NCBI RefSeq assembly: GCF_000350225.1
Contig: NW_005178873.1
Coordinates: forward strand, 517,453-581,452
Length of the DNA: 64,000 bases
Direction: 5' to 3'
Source: Chondrus crispus
Lineage: Eukaryota; Rhodophyta; Florideophyceae; Gigartinales; Gigartinaceae
Shown here: positions 43,429-54,316 of the stretch, piece after piece
Numbering within the stretch: position 1 is the first letter of the stretch
Layout of the letters: every line of letters starts with the position of its first letter
Position numbers and translations under genes: made by a program
The notes under the pieces: model-generated
The model's database searches: none
Told to the model about the DNA's origin: nothing
The model's input: the letters and a program-made list of their open reading frames with translations, nothing else

Positions 43429-46400
43429 GTGTGCAAGTGCATTGGTGGACAGGCAGGGAGACCGGACGGGGTAACCGTCGGCCTGACGGTGCAGAGTCGG
43501 ACGTTGTGGGTGCCCCTGGATACGGGCGCCAGTTCGATTTGGGTGGACCGGGACTGGTTCCGGTCGGTTGGGGGCACGTGGACAGCGGACGATGGCTCGG
43601 CGCGCGCAGCGGACGGACACAAAATGATGGTCTGCGGCAGTGGGGTACTGCGCTTCTCCATGTGGCTGCAGGCATTCTGCGAACCAGTGCGTGTAGCTGC
43701 CCACCTTCCCAGCACAGTGCTCATGGGTTCCCGCTTCTGGACGAAGCATGGCCTACAACTCAACCTGGCTACGGACAAGGCCAAGATATGGGTGCAAGGC
43801 CGTCGTACTCGGGGAAAGGTGCGCAGGGAGGACGGTAACGGCACGCACCCAGAAGTCGCGGCCGCCGTTCGAGATGCCGAAATCGACGACGCCATAACTG
43901 ACATGGATTTGTCGGCTTTTCACCCTGCGAAGCAGATGCAGGAGCGTCTGCGAGCGGTGCTCTGGCGGCAGAGGGAAGTTTTTAAGGGAGTAGGGTGCAT
44001 GAAGGGCGTCAAGCACGAGATTAAGCTGGTCTCTGACGCGCAAGCCGTCTGCTGTCCGGTCCGAAGTCGCTTGCCCAAGGAGGAAGAGGTCGAACGGGAA
44101 GCCATGAGAAGACTGCTGGAACTGGGAGTCGTTGAGCACGCGACGTCCCCCTGGGCAGCCTGTAATGTGTTTGTGAAGAAGAAGGACGGGTCGACAAGAG
44201 TCACCTAGGACTTTACGGGACTGAACTCGGTAACCGTTACAGACAGCTACCCCATGGAGGACGTCCGCGCGACCCTTGACTGGATGGGGGGCAAGCGCGT
44301 TTTCTCTACGATCGACCTCAAGGACGGCTTTTTCCAAATCGAGTTGGACGAAAAGTCGAGAGACTGCGCAGCAGTGCGCACTGTGCTAGGACTACTCAGG
44401 TACCTCAGGCCGCCACAAGAGCTGAAGAATTCCCCAGCAGCATTCCAACGTATTCTCAACATCATACTTGGTGATCGGAAGGGAAGGGACGTTTGGGCCT
44501 TTATGGACGACGTAAGCCTCGGTGCAGAATCAGCGGAAGCGCACCTGCATTCGCTGGAGGCCGTCCTGAAACGCTTTCTCGACGCAGGCGCGCGTTTGAA
44601 GTTTTCGAAGTGGCAATTTGGCCTGCGAACCGCCGAGATCCTGGGCCATCGCATAGACAAAGACGGCATCAAGCCGTCAGCTGCACACGTACAGGCGATT
44701 AGGGACCTTGTGGAACCAGGGAACGGCGAGGAGCTGATGCGATTTCTCGGTCTGGTTAACTACTTTAGCGAATTTGTTGACCACTTTGCAGAGATCGCTA
44801 GGCCGCTGTACGCCGTCCTCAAGGGCACTGGATTCAATCGGAAGAAAATGCGTGGAACTCACCTCATCATAAGCGACTGGGATCGCAGATGGGGAAGCCA
44901 ACAGAGAACGGCGTGGAGCGATCTTAAAAAGGTGCTCAGTGACCCGGATTTTATCGTACCTCCGCGAAGGGGAGCGGCCAAGAAGGTCATGACCGACGCC
45001 AGCGCGTACGAGCTTGGAGAAGTGCTGCTACAGGAGGAGGCCGACAGAAAATGGCACCCTGTTTCTTTCACGAGCAGAAAGCTCTCTGAGTCGGAAAAGA
45101 AGTTTACTATGACGGAACGGGAATGTCTGGCCGTGGTCCACGGGCTCCGGAAATGGCGCGCCTACCCACACGGGGAGAGAGGGGTCACCATTGTCACAGA
45201 CCATTGCTCTCTGAAATGGCTGATGAGCCTACGCGACCCTAAGGGAAGGCTGGCTCGCTGGATGGTCGAGGTTCAGGATTACGACTTCACTGTACAGTAT
45301 GCACCAGGATCCGCTCTTGTAGTACCTGACGCGCTGAGCCGAGACATCATGGAGAAGCCCTTGTGCCAGCGCTGCTTCGCACCGATAAGGCACGAGAAGG
45401 AAGAATTCAGAGATGGAGAGACAGTCTCGACCATCGTGGCCGCCGGGGCCCTCAGAGGAGTACCCACGACAGACGAGTTTCGAGAGGCACAGCTGCAGGC
45501 TTTCGGAGACCCCATCGAGTGGGTGGAGGCTGCTGGGACGAGGCGGTTTGGAGTAACTGACGAAGGCTTGCTCTGCTTCCAGCCAGCTGGCCTCGCCAGT
45601 GCCACCTGCTTGGTGGTGCCACCCCCGTTGGTCGGAGCAGTGCTGCAGTTCGTACACGGGTCCCGGTTAAACGGGCACTACGGCCTCAGACGGACTGAAG
45701 CCCGGATCAAATGACGCTTCTGGTGGCCGTCTTGGAAGAGAGACGTCAGAATGAAAATCGCACGGTGCGTCGCCTGCACTGCGGCAAAGGCGAGGAGGCC
45801 CAAGCGGGGTGCGGGAATGATGTTGTACCACCCCAGCCGCCGGTTCCAGCAGTTAGCAGTTGACGTACAGACAATAACACCAAGAACGCAGGCCGGCAAC
45901 ATCAAGGTCCTCGTTATGATAGACACCTTCACGCGGTTCGCCCGCGCGGTGCCTATACTAGTTGAGAAGGCGGAAACTGTAGCGAAAAAGATCCCTGATG
46001 AGTGGGTAGCCATCTTCGGCGCGATGGAAACACTACTGTCCGACAGAGGACCCAACGTCATTGGCAACGTGGTGTCGAACATGGCCGAACAGCTCGGCAC
46101 GAAGCGAGTCACGACCTCTGCGTTCCACCCGCAAGCAAACGGCTGCGTAGAACGGTGGAACAAAACACTTGCGCAGGATCTAGCGTGCTTTGTGTGCACT
46201 AGCCAGGACGACTGGGACCTCCACGTATCACTGGCATGCCTACGATACAACACTGGAGTCCACGAGGCGACTCAAATATCGCCGTTTGAGGCTATGTTCG
46301 GGATAGAGGCGTTTGTGGCCTGGGGAGAAGTGGAGGCGGACCGGGTGATGGGGGACCCCTATAGCACCTCGAAGCACCTCAAGGAGCTCCACACGAGGCT

Positions 46401-46821
46401 TTTGACTCAAGGCATGAAGGCACGTCGGAACGCGGCAACGCAGTACAACCGGCATGTGGAGGACTCGGGCCTGCAGCCCGGGGATCTTGTTATGGTATGG
46501 GCTCCTGACCTCGTCAGCAAGGAAGGAAACAAGATAGTTCCCTCATAGCTGGGACCCTACGTTGTGGAGCGGGAGTTGTCCAAAGTGAGGTACAGTCTCC
46601 GGTCAGAATTCGGAGAGGTAAGCGCGCGGGTGCACCCGAACCGCATCAGGCGCATATCAAAGGAGGCAGTCCAGAAAGCTGATCCGAGGGAAGGTGTCTT
46701 CCCAGACGGGCTCCGGCTACTGCAGAGGATAACCGCAGTCAGAAAGAGGCCTGGCCCAAGGACGGGTACTCACGAGCGATGGTTCAAAGTCCAGATTCGT
46801 GGTCGCGCTTCGCCAAGATGA
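43429..46821 (+). pseudogene. pol of retrotransposon B with three premature stops
   Basis: The protease active site is WVPLDTGASSIWVD. RT has the VKKKDGSTRVT block, a stop at 44206-44208, then FSTIDLKDGFFQIEL and the catalytic WAFMDDV (FMDD 44500-44511). RNase H has VMTDASAYELGEVL, TERECLAVVHGL and TDHCSLKWLM. Integrase starts with RLNGHYGLRRTEARIK, a stop at 45712-45714, then RCVACTAAKARRP. It continues with core aspartates in LAVDVQTI and LLSDRGPNVIGNV and glutamate in NGCVERWNKTL. A third stop at 46546-46548 precedes LGPYVVERELSKVRYSL in the C-terminal domain. Each stop is explainable by one C-to-T or G-to-A change (CAG>TAG, CGA>TGA, TGG>TAG). Otherwise the frame runs uninterrupted from 43429 to the stop at 46819-46821. 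Confidence 0.85.
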
Positions 46822-47711
46822 ACGCCAGAAGAGGCACTTCCTGAGGCAATTGGCAACCTCTACGACGCACGAAAGAGTGGCATGAGACTGAGGACACCAG
46901 AAGGAGTCAGTCGGATTACTGAAGCTGGATGTGAACAGCAGCCCACGGCCGAGCCAGAGAAATTCCAAGCGAGATCTTCTCACCGCTTCCAACCAACTCC
47001 AACAAAACGGACAGAGACATAGGAAAAGGGACGGATGTTGCCCGTCGGATGTCAGGTTTCTACGCCACACGTGGAAAGGGCGCGAACCTGCGCCCATATC
47101 CCAGAATGGGATCATCCAAACTGTGCGTGCACAGATTAGATGCTCGGTGAAGGCCGACAGTGGGAAGCGGGGAACCCGCTTGGCGGTAATGACAGGGGAT
47201 CAGGGACGTTCGGGGAGACTCAGCAGGAACTTGCGGTGCGCTATGGACGTTGGAGGCGGGCAGCAGGAGGCCCCTCGAGACAGGAACACCGCGTAGCGGG
47301 TGTCGGGGTCGTGGGGCGGGCGGACCCGGAGGACACTTCAAGGGAAAGAAGCGGTGCGCACAGGGGAAGGGAGGTCGCCAGAGGCACGAGAAGAACGTCG
47401 AAGACGCCAACGAGCAGCTGGGTAGCGCTAACCGGGGGAGGAGGACGCCGAAAGTGGGCGCTCAAACGGTAGGAGTCTCGACTGGCAGCTTCCCGGGCCT
47501 CCCGCTTCGCGGCAGTGGCCCAGTAGAACCTCGCGCCCAATTTATCAAGAGCATAAGATAGAAGCGATAGAAGCGGCGTGTAGAGAGAGGGGCATCGAGG
47601 AAGCAAGACAGAAACTAGCTGTAAACTCAAGGGCAACCACCCGGATTTCGCAGGCTCTCGTTCGGTGAGGTAGCGGCTTGGACTAGCCGCAACAGCAGTC
47701 CTCTGGAAGTA
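46822..47711. other. Purine-rich region downstream of element B
   Basis: GA-rich plus-strand sequence without a recognised gene; long antisense frames are composition shadows. It may include the untranslated end or a decayed LTR of element B, but no terminal repeat was identified. Confidence 0.35.
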
Positions 47712-47746
47712 CAGTGAACCCTCCCGATAAGGATCATTCTCCATAT

Positions 47747-49276
47747 CCCTAATGCCATCTCATATGGCCAGTATAGTGGACATAAATTTCAATGTCCTGC
47801 TAGTTCTGAAGTATGTGGGTTTCGCCAATAAAAACCAGATATACAGCAAGGATAAAGCTTCCTCTAGACACGGTGAAGCATGTGAGGGAATGTTTTTCAC
47901 CTGTTGGAACTGTACTTGGCTCCACAGTTTGTCAATAACAACCGGTTTGAACATGCAAAATTTGATTATGTCCACTATACTGGACATAAAGACGTGTACA
48001 TCGTGCTCCAAATTTATCAATAGCAGTCTACGAACTATCCCCTGAGTCTACTGGAGGCGCTGTCTGCACGACGGCTGTTCGGCTGTTCCTTGTCGCATGC
48101 TCCTACGACGCCTATTACCCGATGTTACCTCAGACTCACTGCCTGCGCCTTCCTGGTTCGGTAATTCCTCATTATCGTGATTTCCAGTACCGTTAGTGTG
48201 AGTGCCTCGAGATGCTGGCTGAGGTGTAGTTCTTAAACGCAAGATATGACTAGAATGCCAGAGATCATAACAACTTTTGCGCAGTCCAGGATAGACCCGC
48301 ACACATAGGGGTACGGAGCAAAGAGAACATTGAAACGATGTACGGTGACCACGCCAAGCTGTGGTTTGCTGTCCACAGAGCGTACAGCGCTTAATAAAGC
48401 GTCCTTGTCTCGGTGAATGACCTCTTATGTGAAGACGAAGTAGTTTGCCATCTGTAGAATTGAAGAAGGTAATACGATTCCTTTTCCGTGTCACAGCCAT
48501 CATAATAATTCTTTTAGCTTCGTCACTTTGAGCATCTAATTCCTCCGGAACGGAATCCTCAGTAGGTACAACATGTAATGTGTCTGCATAACTTAGAAGT
48601 TCTTGTGCGACATCAAAAATAAAATCAGCAGTTGCCTGAACCTTGTTCAGGCCGTTACGGTAGCTGTCGATAGATTTGAAACTGGCAGAGGTACTGTAGG
48701 CATGTATCTGACGCTACCGTCCACCCTGTTGTAGGATCAGCGACATGCGTGTGGCGTTCTGACGTCCTCCGGCGAGCGCATCCTCGGCCACGACGTCCAC
48801 TGCGACCTCTAGGGCGTCCCCGGGAGGGCGTTGGAACCGCTCGGCCGCTATGGGCAGCAAAATTGCCTGTGAAATCTCCTGTGGCTCTATCGATCCCTGC
48901 AGGTGGGATGGCACCATTCCCAGAATGGTTTTGCTGCTCAATACTTGGTTCATTTGTCGCATTGGGCTCGGGAGAGCCAGAGGGAAGACCCGACGATATC
49001 ACGGTGGCCATGCTGGGGGACACGGGGAGGTTGCCGGTGCTTGAGGCGAAATACTCAACGGTTTTGAGATCTTGAAAATCGAGCGTGCAGAAAAAAGCAA
49101 GCAGAATACGTCCAAGCTTACAGAATAAGTCTCGATAGGGCGGAAACCGAGTAAGGCGCTGCCGATTACCTCCCAATTTTCGGGTCTTATGCACAGTGAA
49201 GTGGACATAAGCCCGTAAAATCAAAAATCTATAGTTTTTATTATGGCCATTTTAATGGCCATATAGAGCATTAGGG
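47747..49276 (-). mobile_element. Nested piggyBac-like element, internally deleted
   Basis: It is a 1530-bp insert with inverted ends CCCTAATGCC...ATATGGCCA (47747-47770) and the reverse complement near 49256-49276. Both sides carry ATAT (47743-47746 and 49277-49280). It belongs to the same family as 15650-18907: same ends, homologous C-terminal protein and equivalent subterminal palindromes. The palindrome halves GGCCAGTATAGTGGACATAA (47766) and its inverted relative at about 47968-47990 lie about 200 bp apart. The DDE and YqaJ parts are deleted. Confidence 0.72.
48048..49012 (-). pseudogene. Transposase remnant: N-terminus joined to Cys-rich C-terminus
   Basis: From 49012 (ATG) the minus strand encodes a Gly/Arg-rich N-terminal region (VPTPSRGRPRGRSGRRGRG). 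It then jumps, after a frame change near 48700, to FKSIDSYRNGLNKVQATADF and the C-terminal cysteine-rich domain (RCTLCGQQTTAWRGH, QCSLCSVPLCVRVYPGL), followed by a basic, Ser/Gln-rich tail ending at 48048. CxxC...CxxC...C spacing at the C-terminus is typical of piggyBac transposases. The SYRN-LNKVQA-ADF block is homologous to 16641-16590 on the minus strand. The catalytic core is missing, so the protein cannot be an active transposase. Confidence 0.65.
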
Positions 49277-49682
49277 ATATGGATATCCTCTGTAAACGGA
49301 TAAAAAGTCGGGCGACGGACTCCGTAGCTACAAATTTTTACCAAAAAACAATGTCTGTGGAATATTCCTCAATTGGATATCGGGTTCAATGTGAAATAAG
49401 CATATCATACAGACCCCTCCTACTTAAAACGTATTTTATGGTTACTTTTAAGCGGCCAAGGCACAAATTACCCCATAACCGTTCATTCTTGATCAATCCG
49501 TTCACAATCTGTTCAATAAATTCCAATCCCCGTCTGAGGCTTCGCAATTATCATCATTCTCGACAAAAACATCTTTCTAGCATATACTCCTGTTGGTCCT
49601 CCCCCAATAAATCTCCTCTGATCGCAAACATTGCGTGTTGTCAGCACCGTAGCCATCTGCCCCCGTCAAGCGGCAATCGTCG

Positions 49683-50030
49683 ATGAAGCGCTCTGAGCTT
49701 AACCTCGCCCAAAAGCAACAAATATGTGCAGAGTTCCAACGGCGCAAAAAGAGCAAGGAGCAGACGTCACAAAGCGCCCTTGCGAGGTGGGCCTCAGTAC
49801 AGTTTTCCCTTTCTAAACCTCCTGCTCAAGCTGTCATGTCCCGCATCATCAACGGAAAGTATGGTTTTCGTCCCGATATCTCTACAAAAAAGTTCAAGCG
49901 CTCCGTGTCAGTTACCAGCCCATATCTCGAACGCGCAGTCGCAACTTGGGTCTCTGCCCAATTTGCAAATAGGGTAAACATCACAGGTCATCTTATAACT
50001 ACGCAAGCAGAGCGCATTCAATACATTTAG
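49683..50030 (+). CDS. CENP-B/pogo-type HTH protein, truncated
   Basis: A 115-residue ATG-initiated frame encodes an N-terminal DNA-binding half of pogo-type transposases. It contains LNLAQKQQICAEFQRRKKSK and QSALARWASVQFSLSKPPAQ, then VMSRIINGKYGF and the start of a second helical HTH half (SPYLERAVATWVSAQFANRV). It ends at a stop before the catalytic domain. It sits inside the TIR-bounded element at 47712-50170 and would bind its ends if expressed. Whether it is a relic or a short repressor-like product is unknown. Confidence 0.6.
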   Translation: MKRSELNLAQKQQICAEFQRRKKSKEQTSQSALARWASVQFSLSKPPAQAVMSRIINGKYGFRPDISTKKFKRSVSVTSPYLERAVATWVSAQFANRVNITGHLITTQAERIQYI

Positions 50031-50172
50031 ATACATTTTTTAAGTAAAGCACAGACATTCTGAGAGATGCACCGTGACACCGTTATGATACGGTCTCCGG
50101 ATGTGAATATCCTCCGCAAATGGATACGGATTACGTCCACCGAGCGTATCCATATCGAGAGGGTTCACTGTA

Positions 50173-51184
50173 GAAACAATCACCTCAAGCTGGACAGTAA
50201 AGACCCCAACATGTGATATGTTTTGCCACTACTGTACTGTACTGGACACGAGTGTACAAAACTGTACGCAAGTGTACATTGGTCGTGCGTGATCCAAAAA
50301 GTGGACGCAGCGTGTGTGATGTCCACCTCAGGACTCCTTTACCTCAGGCTACGACGACGGCGTCCTGTTATTATCTAGGTGTTTGTTCCACGTGTACTGC
50401 GTGTGTGCGGTCTGGCACAGCGGGCATGGGGTTACAGTCACGGCCTAGCTGGTTTCTATCCGAACAGGGCTTGTTCTCATATGGGACAGCTCTTTTTTGC
50501 AAAATTATATAAATTAAATTGAACATTTAAAAATCTATATTGGTCACCATTTCCTTAACGTGCTCGTTTTCGGCAATAACATCTTGCAGGACATCGAGAT
50601 GGCAGCTTTGAATATCCAGAAAGGTTATGAATGTAATGCAGATTGAGTGCATGGTTTCTCTTTTAAACAGGCGTTTTTGGTTTCGAAGTTATTTTACATG
50701 CGGTTTTAAGGCTGTCTAAAAAGGCTTCTTTTCCAGACATATCTTAAAACGCCAAGGATTCTCACAAAGTTCTTTCTGTCCCCAAGTCAGGAGTCAAGTA
50801 CGGGGGCGGGGGTATCTTTTTCTTTCTTGTCAAGGAAGCGCAAGTCAAGAATAAAATTGGTCGAATAGTGTCCTCATGTGAGGACAAAGGTCCAATACTA
50901 TAGACATTAGTGCGTATGAGTTCCAGTTTACAGTGATCTTACACTTCATACAGAACAACTCCCAAAAATATTACTTTTCAAACATTTTGCGCAACAATGG
51001 ACGGCTACCACGGCTACCTAGGGTGGTTGACGGGGGACGCCGTCGGGGATCGCCCTTTACGCTTCACTCCCCTCCACTGTGCACGGCGGCCCCGTTGTTC
51101 AAACACACCACGCTTGGCCTTCTTGATCCGCAGCTTTTGCCAGCACGCCTCACCTCCCCGCGCCTTCTCTTCCCCTTTGCCACC
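50173..51184. other. Intergenic region before eIF2-gamma
   Basis: About 1 kb with no gene. An AT-rich centre (about 50500-50720) and GTACAC-type words near 50235-50275 are visible. The last 200 bases before the eIF2-gamma ATG are C-rich (promoter/leader). Confidence 0.45.
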
Positions 51185-52579
51185 ATGTCCGCTGACACGC
51201 GCGGGCTGGCAGTCCAAGATCTCTCCACCCTCGACGTTGCGAGCCTCACCCCCCTCTCCCCTCAGGTCATCTCTCGCCAGGCCACCATCAATATCGGCAC
51301 GATCGGCCATGTCGCTCACGGCAAATCTACCGTCGTCAAAGCAATTTCTGGCGTCCAGACCGTCCGCTTCAAAACAGAGCACGAGCGTAACATCACCATC
51401 AAGCTGGGTTACGCAAATGCTAAGCTCTACAAGTGCAGCGACGAGGCCTGTCCGCGTCCTTCGTGCTACCGTGCATATGGATCCTCCAAGGAGGATACCC
51501 CAGCGTGCGAGGTCCCGGGCTGCATGGGGAACATGGCCCTCATGAGACACGTTTCGTTTGTTGATTGCCCGGGACATGATATTTTGATGGCCACGATGCT
51601 TAATGGCGCGGCTGTCATGGACGCCGCTTTGCTCTTGATTGCTGGGAATGAGCCTTGCCCACAGCCCCAGACGAGTGAGCATCTTGCCGCGGTTGAGATC
51701 ATGAAACTGCGTCACATCATCATTTTGCAAAACAAGATCGATCTCGTCAAAGAGACCGATGCCGAAGCGCAGTATGAGCAGATCCGCGAGTTTACAACTG
51801 GAACGGTGGCAGAAGATTCCCCCATTATCCCCATATCCGCTCAGCTCAAATACAACATCGATGTCGTTGTCGAGTACCTCATCAAGAAGGTGCCGGTGCC
51901 GCAGCGCGACTTTGTCAGCTCCCCACGCATGATTGTCATCCGCAGTTTTGACGTCAACAAGCCAGGTGAGGAAGTCGATGATCTCAAGGGCGGCGTTGCG
52001 GGTGGGTCTATCATGCAGGGCGTGCTGCGTGTCGGCGATGCCATTGAAGTTCGGCCAGGGATTAGCTTCCGCGATTCAAGCGGCAAGATTGCTTGCAAAC
52101 CCATTGTTAGCGTTATCCGATCTATGCACGCCGAGCAAAACGATCTCCAATACGCCGTCCCTGGCGGTTTGATCGGTGTGGGAACCAAGATCGACCCAAC
52201 TTTGACCCGCGCGGATCGGCTCGTCGGTCATGTGCTTGGCGCGAAGGGACACCTGCCAGACGTCTACTGTGACCTCGAGGTTAACTTTTTCCTCTTGCGA
52301 AGACTGTTGGGAATGAAGACCGAGGGTGATAGTAAACAAGCAAAAGTGTCTCGACTTGACAAGGGCGAGACACTCATGATGAATATTGGTAGCACAAGTA
52401 CGGGTGGTAGGGTGATTGCCGTGAAGCGAGATCTCGCCAAGTTTACGCTTTCGAGTCCTGTGTGCACGTCTGTGGGTGAGAAGATTGCGTTGTCGCGGAG
52501 AATCGACAAGCATTGGCGGTTGATTGGATGGGGTCAGATCCGGGCTGGCGTCACCATCAATCTATCCACATCTAACTGA
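51185..52579 (+). CDS. EIF2S3: Translation initiation factor eIF2 subunit gamma
   Basis: eIF2-gamma is the GTP-binding core of the eIF2 complex that brings initiator Met-tRNA to the 40S subunit. The intronless frame encodes 464 residues. GTPase motifs are all present: the P-loop GHVAHGKST (41-49), the switch II element [12 protein letters not shown] (in ILQNKIDLV) and [10 protein letters not shown] as the G5-like block. The eIF2-gamma-specific cysteine zinc knob is visible as [12 protein letters not shown]...CEVPGCMG. Domains II and III follow, with [20 protein letters not shown] highly typical of the family. The start ATG is in CACCATGTCC context; the upstream in-frame extension from 50933 is unlikely coding. 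It converges on the pfkB gene with 185 bp between stop codons. Confidence 0.96.
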   Translation: MSADTRGLAVQDLSTLDVASLTPLSPQVISRQATINIGTIGHVAHGKSTVVKAISGVQTVRFKTEHERNITIKLGYANAKLYKCSDEACPRPSCYRAYGSSKEDTPACEVPGCMGNMALMRHVSFVDCPGHDILMATMLNGAAVMDAALLLIAGNEPCPQPQTSEHLAAVEIMKLRHIIILQNKIDLVKETDAEAQYEQIREFTTGTVAEDSPIIPISAQLKYNIDVVVEYLIKKVPVPQRDFVSSPRMIVIRSFDVNKPGEEVDDLKGGVAGGSIMQGVLRVGDAIEVRPGISFRDSSGKIACKPIVSVIRSMHAEQNDLQYAVPGGLIGVGTKIDPTLTRADRLVGHVLGAKGHLPDVYCDLEVNFFLLRRLLGMKTEGDSKQAKVSRLDKGETLMMNIGSTSTGGRVIAVKRDLAKFTLSSPVCTSVGEKIALSRRIDKHWRLIGWGQIRAGVTINLSTSN

Positions 52580-52764
52580 CAGACTAGCCGCCCTGCGCCA
52601 CTCTCGACTCGATACGCGCGTTTTGTATTGCACGTTTAGATTGAGGTTGTGTCTACGTGCGTCTATTCCAAGTCGCGTAAGGTTCAAAGTATGTGTTGTT
52701 AAAATATTTCCACGCTCGAAACTACGGGCATCCAAGCTGCAGCGAGTTTCCAAAGGGATTGCTT

Positions 52765-53886
52765 TCAGTCTGCACCCGGCGGACGCAAGCCAGCCCTTGG
52801 AGGTATCCGCGACAATCCATCTGCCTTCTCTAGCAGACTCGCGATGGTCGGACTTGGGTTCGCTTTGGCAAAGGAGGAATCGATGCAATACAGCGCCCCA
52901 ACCAGGCCCGCATCGGCGACTCGACGTATACCACGGCTGCCTCTGGTGTCCACCAGCTCGGCGATAACTCCTCCAATAAACGCATCACCTGCTCCACTCG
53001 CATTCACCTTAGTCGCGACGGTTACATCCAGAGCGGATCTATAAATAAAAGCCCCGCGCTCAAGCACGGGTGAAAGATGTTGCTTTTCTATATTGTCAGG
53101 GTCGGTCTCTGAGCCGCCCGTCGCCGCGAACATGCCATCCTTTCCGCACGTAATGCATGCTATCTCGGCACCATGGTTTGTAAACCACCTAACAATGGGC
53201 TCGATGTCCTTGGCGGACAGGCTTGCTGCTGTTGTGGGGGACGCGAGCCCGGATATTGTGCACGCTTCCTCTAGGTTTGCATGCACTGCTGCGACCAGCT
53301 CCAAGGCTGGGAGCAAGATGGGGTTCTCAGGCGTCTCCTGTTCATCCGCGCCGTTGACATCCAGAGTCAAAAGAGCGTTCGGTGCAACTTCCCTAACATG
53401 CTCGAAAAGCCTTCGCAAATTGGTGCCTCTCAAATTCGGCATTAAATGAGGATATCCGAAGTGAAAAACGCGCAACTTGGACGTAAAAGCCTCAGCAACA
53501 ACGGAACGAGACAGCAGAGAATCGACTGTAGCGGAAACGTTTGCCCCGAGGGTGACAAAGCAGCCGCGTGTGCCATCGGAGAAGAGCGGAAGGACCGCGA
53601 GAGCGGTGCCGCTACTGGCGTCGCGGATAAGCGTAGACACATCGACGCCGCTGGAGATGAGCAAATTGCGAAGTGTGTCGCCGTGGGGGTCTGTGCCGAT
53701 TACGGTCAGGGCGCTTGTTTGGACAGATAGGGCGGCGAGGGCGCGCGCTGTTTGGGGCGCGGAGCCACCCGCTGCAAACGTGGTTTTGCCAAAGCGCACG
53801 ATGGATTCAAGCGTCTGCGGCACGTCGCACTCGTGAAGTTGCATGTCCACGCAGCTGAGACCGCAGCATATCACTTGCGGCGGCAT
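52765..53886 (-). CDS. pfkB-family carbohydrate/nucleoside kinase
   Basis: This is a 373-residue ribokinase-fold kinase that phosphorylates a sugar, nucleoside or related alcohol; the substrate is not deducible here. Signatures are FAAGGSAPQTARALAAL near residue 40 (pfkB motif 1) and the C-terminal motif NASGAGDAFIGG, whose aspartate in GAGD is the catalytic base. It begins MPPQVICCGLSCVDMQL, a typical first beta-strand. The ATG at 53886 is the first in frame; a longer frame upstream would need a TTG start. Resemblance to ketohexokinase-like and plant pfkB-like proteins is possible. The gene is divergent from the transporter gene (about 430 bp apart), so a shared promoter is possible. Confidence 0.88.
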   Translation of the reverse strand: MPPQVICCGLSCVDMQLHECDVPQTLESIVRFGKTTFAAGGSAPQTARALAALSVQTSALTVIGTDPHGDTLRNLLISSGVDVSTLIRDASSGTALAVLPLFSDGTRGCFVTLGANVSATVDSLLSRSVVAEAFTSKLRVFHFGYPHLMPNLRGTNLRRLFEHVREVAPNALLTLDVNGADEQETPENPILLPALELVAAVHANLEEACTISGLASPTTAASLSAKDIEPIVRWFTNHGAEIACITCGKDGMFAATGGSETDPDNIEKQHLSPVLERGAFIYRSALDVTVATKVNASGAGDAFIGGVIAELVDTRGSRGIRRVADAGLVGALYCIDSSFAKANPSPTIASLLEKADGLSRIPPRAGLRPPGAD

Positions 53887-54316
53887 TGTCGTTTTAAGTC
53901 GAGTTTGGCGTGAATGCGGCAATAAGCCGGAGGAAGAAGAGCTGGAGTGGGCGAGCAGGTGGAATCAATGAGGAACGTTTTGGTCACGCAAATGCGGTGT
54001 GTCAAAGGCGAGAGAGATCTTCATCCCAGCCTTGACATCATTGGGCTCTAAGCATGAGGAGGGCATGCACGAAGATCTACTGTATCATACTGAGTTCTGA
54101 AGATGGAGAGAGTGAGCTCAAAATTTTTTCTGTAATCGCAAATTCCGCGATTTGGAGCCTTCTTCCAAGCCGGGCACCTCTATCTCTTACCGAACCAAGC
54201 CTCATGACGCCATAACCGAGCCAGCGATCACGTTAGCAACAGGGTCGACACATTTTCAGCTTCACTGACCCATCACCATCGCATGCTGTTGGCTTTTCTA
54301 ACGGCTCCAGTCGACA
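53887..54316. promoter_or_regulatory. Divergent intergenic region, pfkB kinase and transporter
   Basis: The 430 bp lie between two start codons facing away from each other and plausibly hold both promoters. No motif stands out except the run AAAATTTTTT at about 54119-54128. Confidence 0.35.

Larger units (their letters stand above)
42628..46821 (+). mobile_element. Ty3/gypsy retrotransposon B, coding region nearly complete
   Basis: Gag, protease, RT, RNase H and integrase follow in Ty3 order over 4.2 kb. No LTRs were recognised at either side. The reading frame is damaged by a few stops and frameshifts but is much better preserved than element A. It belongs to a different lineage: protease DTGAS rather than DSGA, FMDD rather than YLDD. 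Confidence 0.8.
47712..50170. mobile_element. pogo-like (Tc1/mariner superfamily) element with TA target duplication
   Basis: The ends are 23-bp inverted repeats beginning CAGTGAACCCTC (47712-47734 and 50148-50170) with two mismatches. Both are bordered by TA (47710-47711 and 50171-50172), the Tc1/mariner/pogo signature. The 2459-bp interior contains a CENP-B/pogo-type HTH frame at 49683-50030 and a nested piggyBac-like element at 47747-49276. No DDE domain of its own is recognisable, so this copy is non-autonomous. Confidence 0.85.

Noticed and set aside
42628..46821. Possible virus (retroviral) insertion
   Set aside because: Domain order, protease and integrase motifs fit Ty3/gypsy retrotransposons; no envelope-like protein is seen.
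47241..47744. Minus-strand 167-codon frame downstream of element B
   Set aside because: Ser/Leu/Pro-rich translation of purine-rich DNA with no motif; treated as composition shadow.
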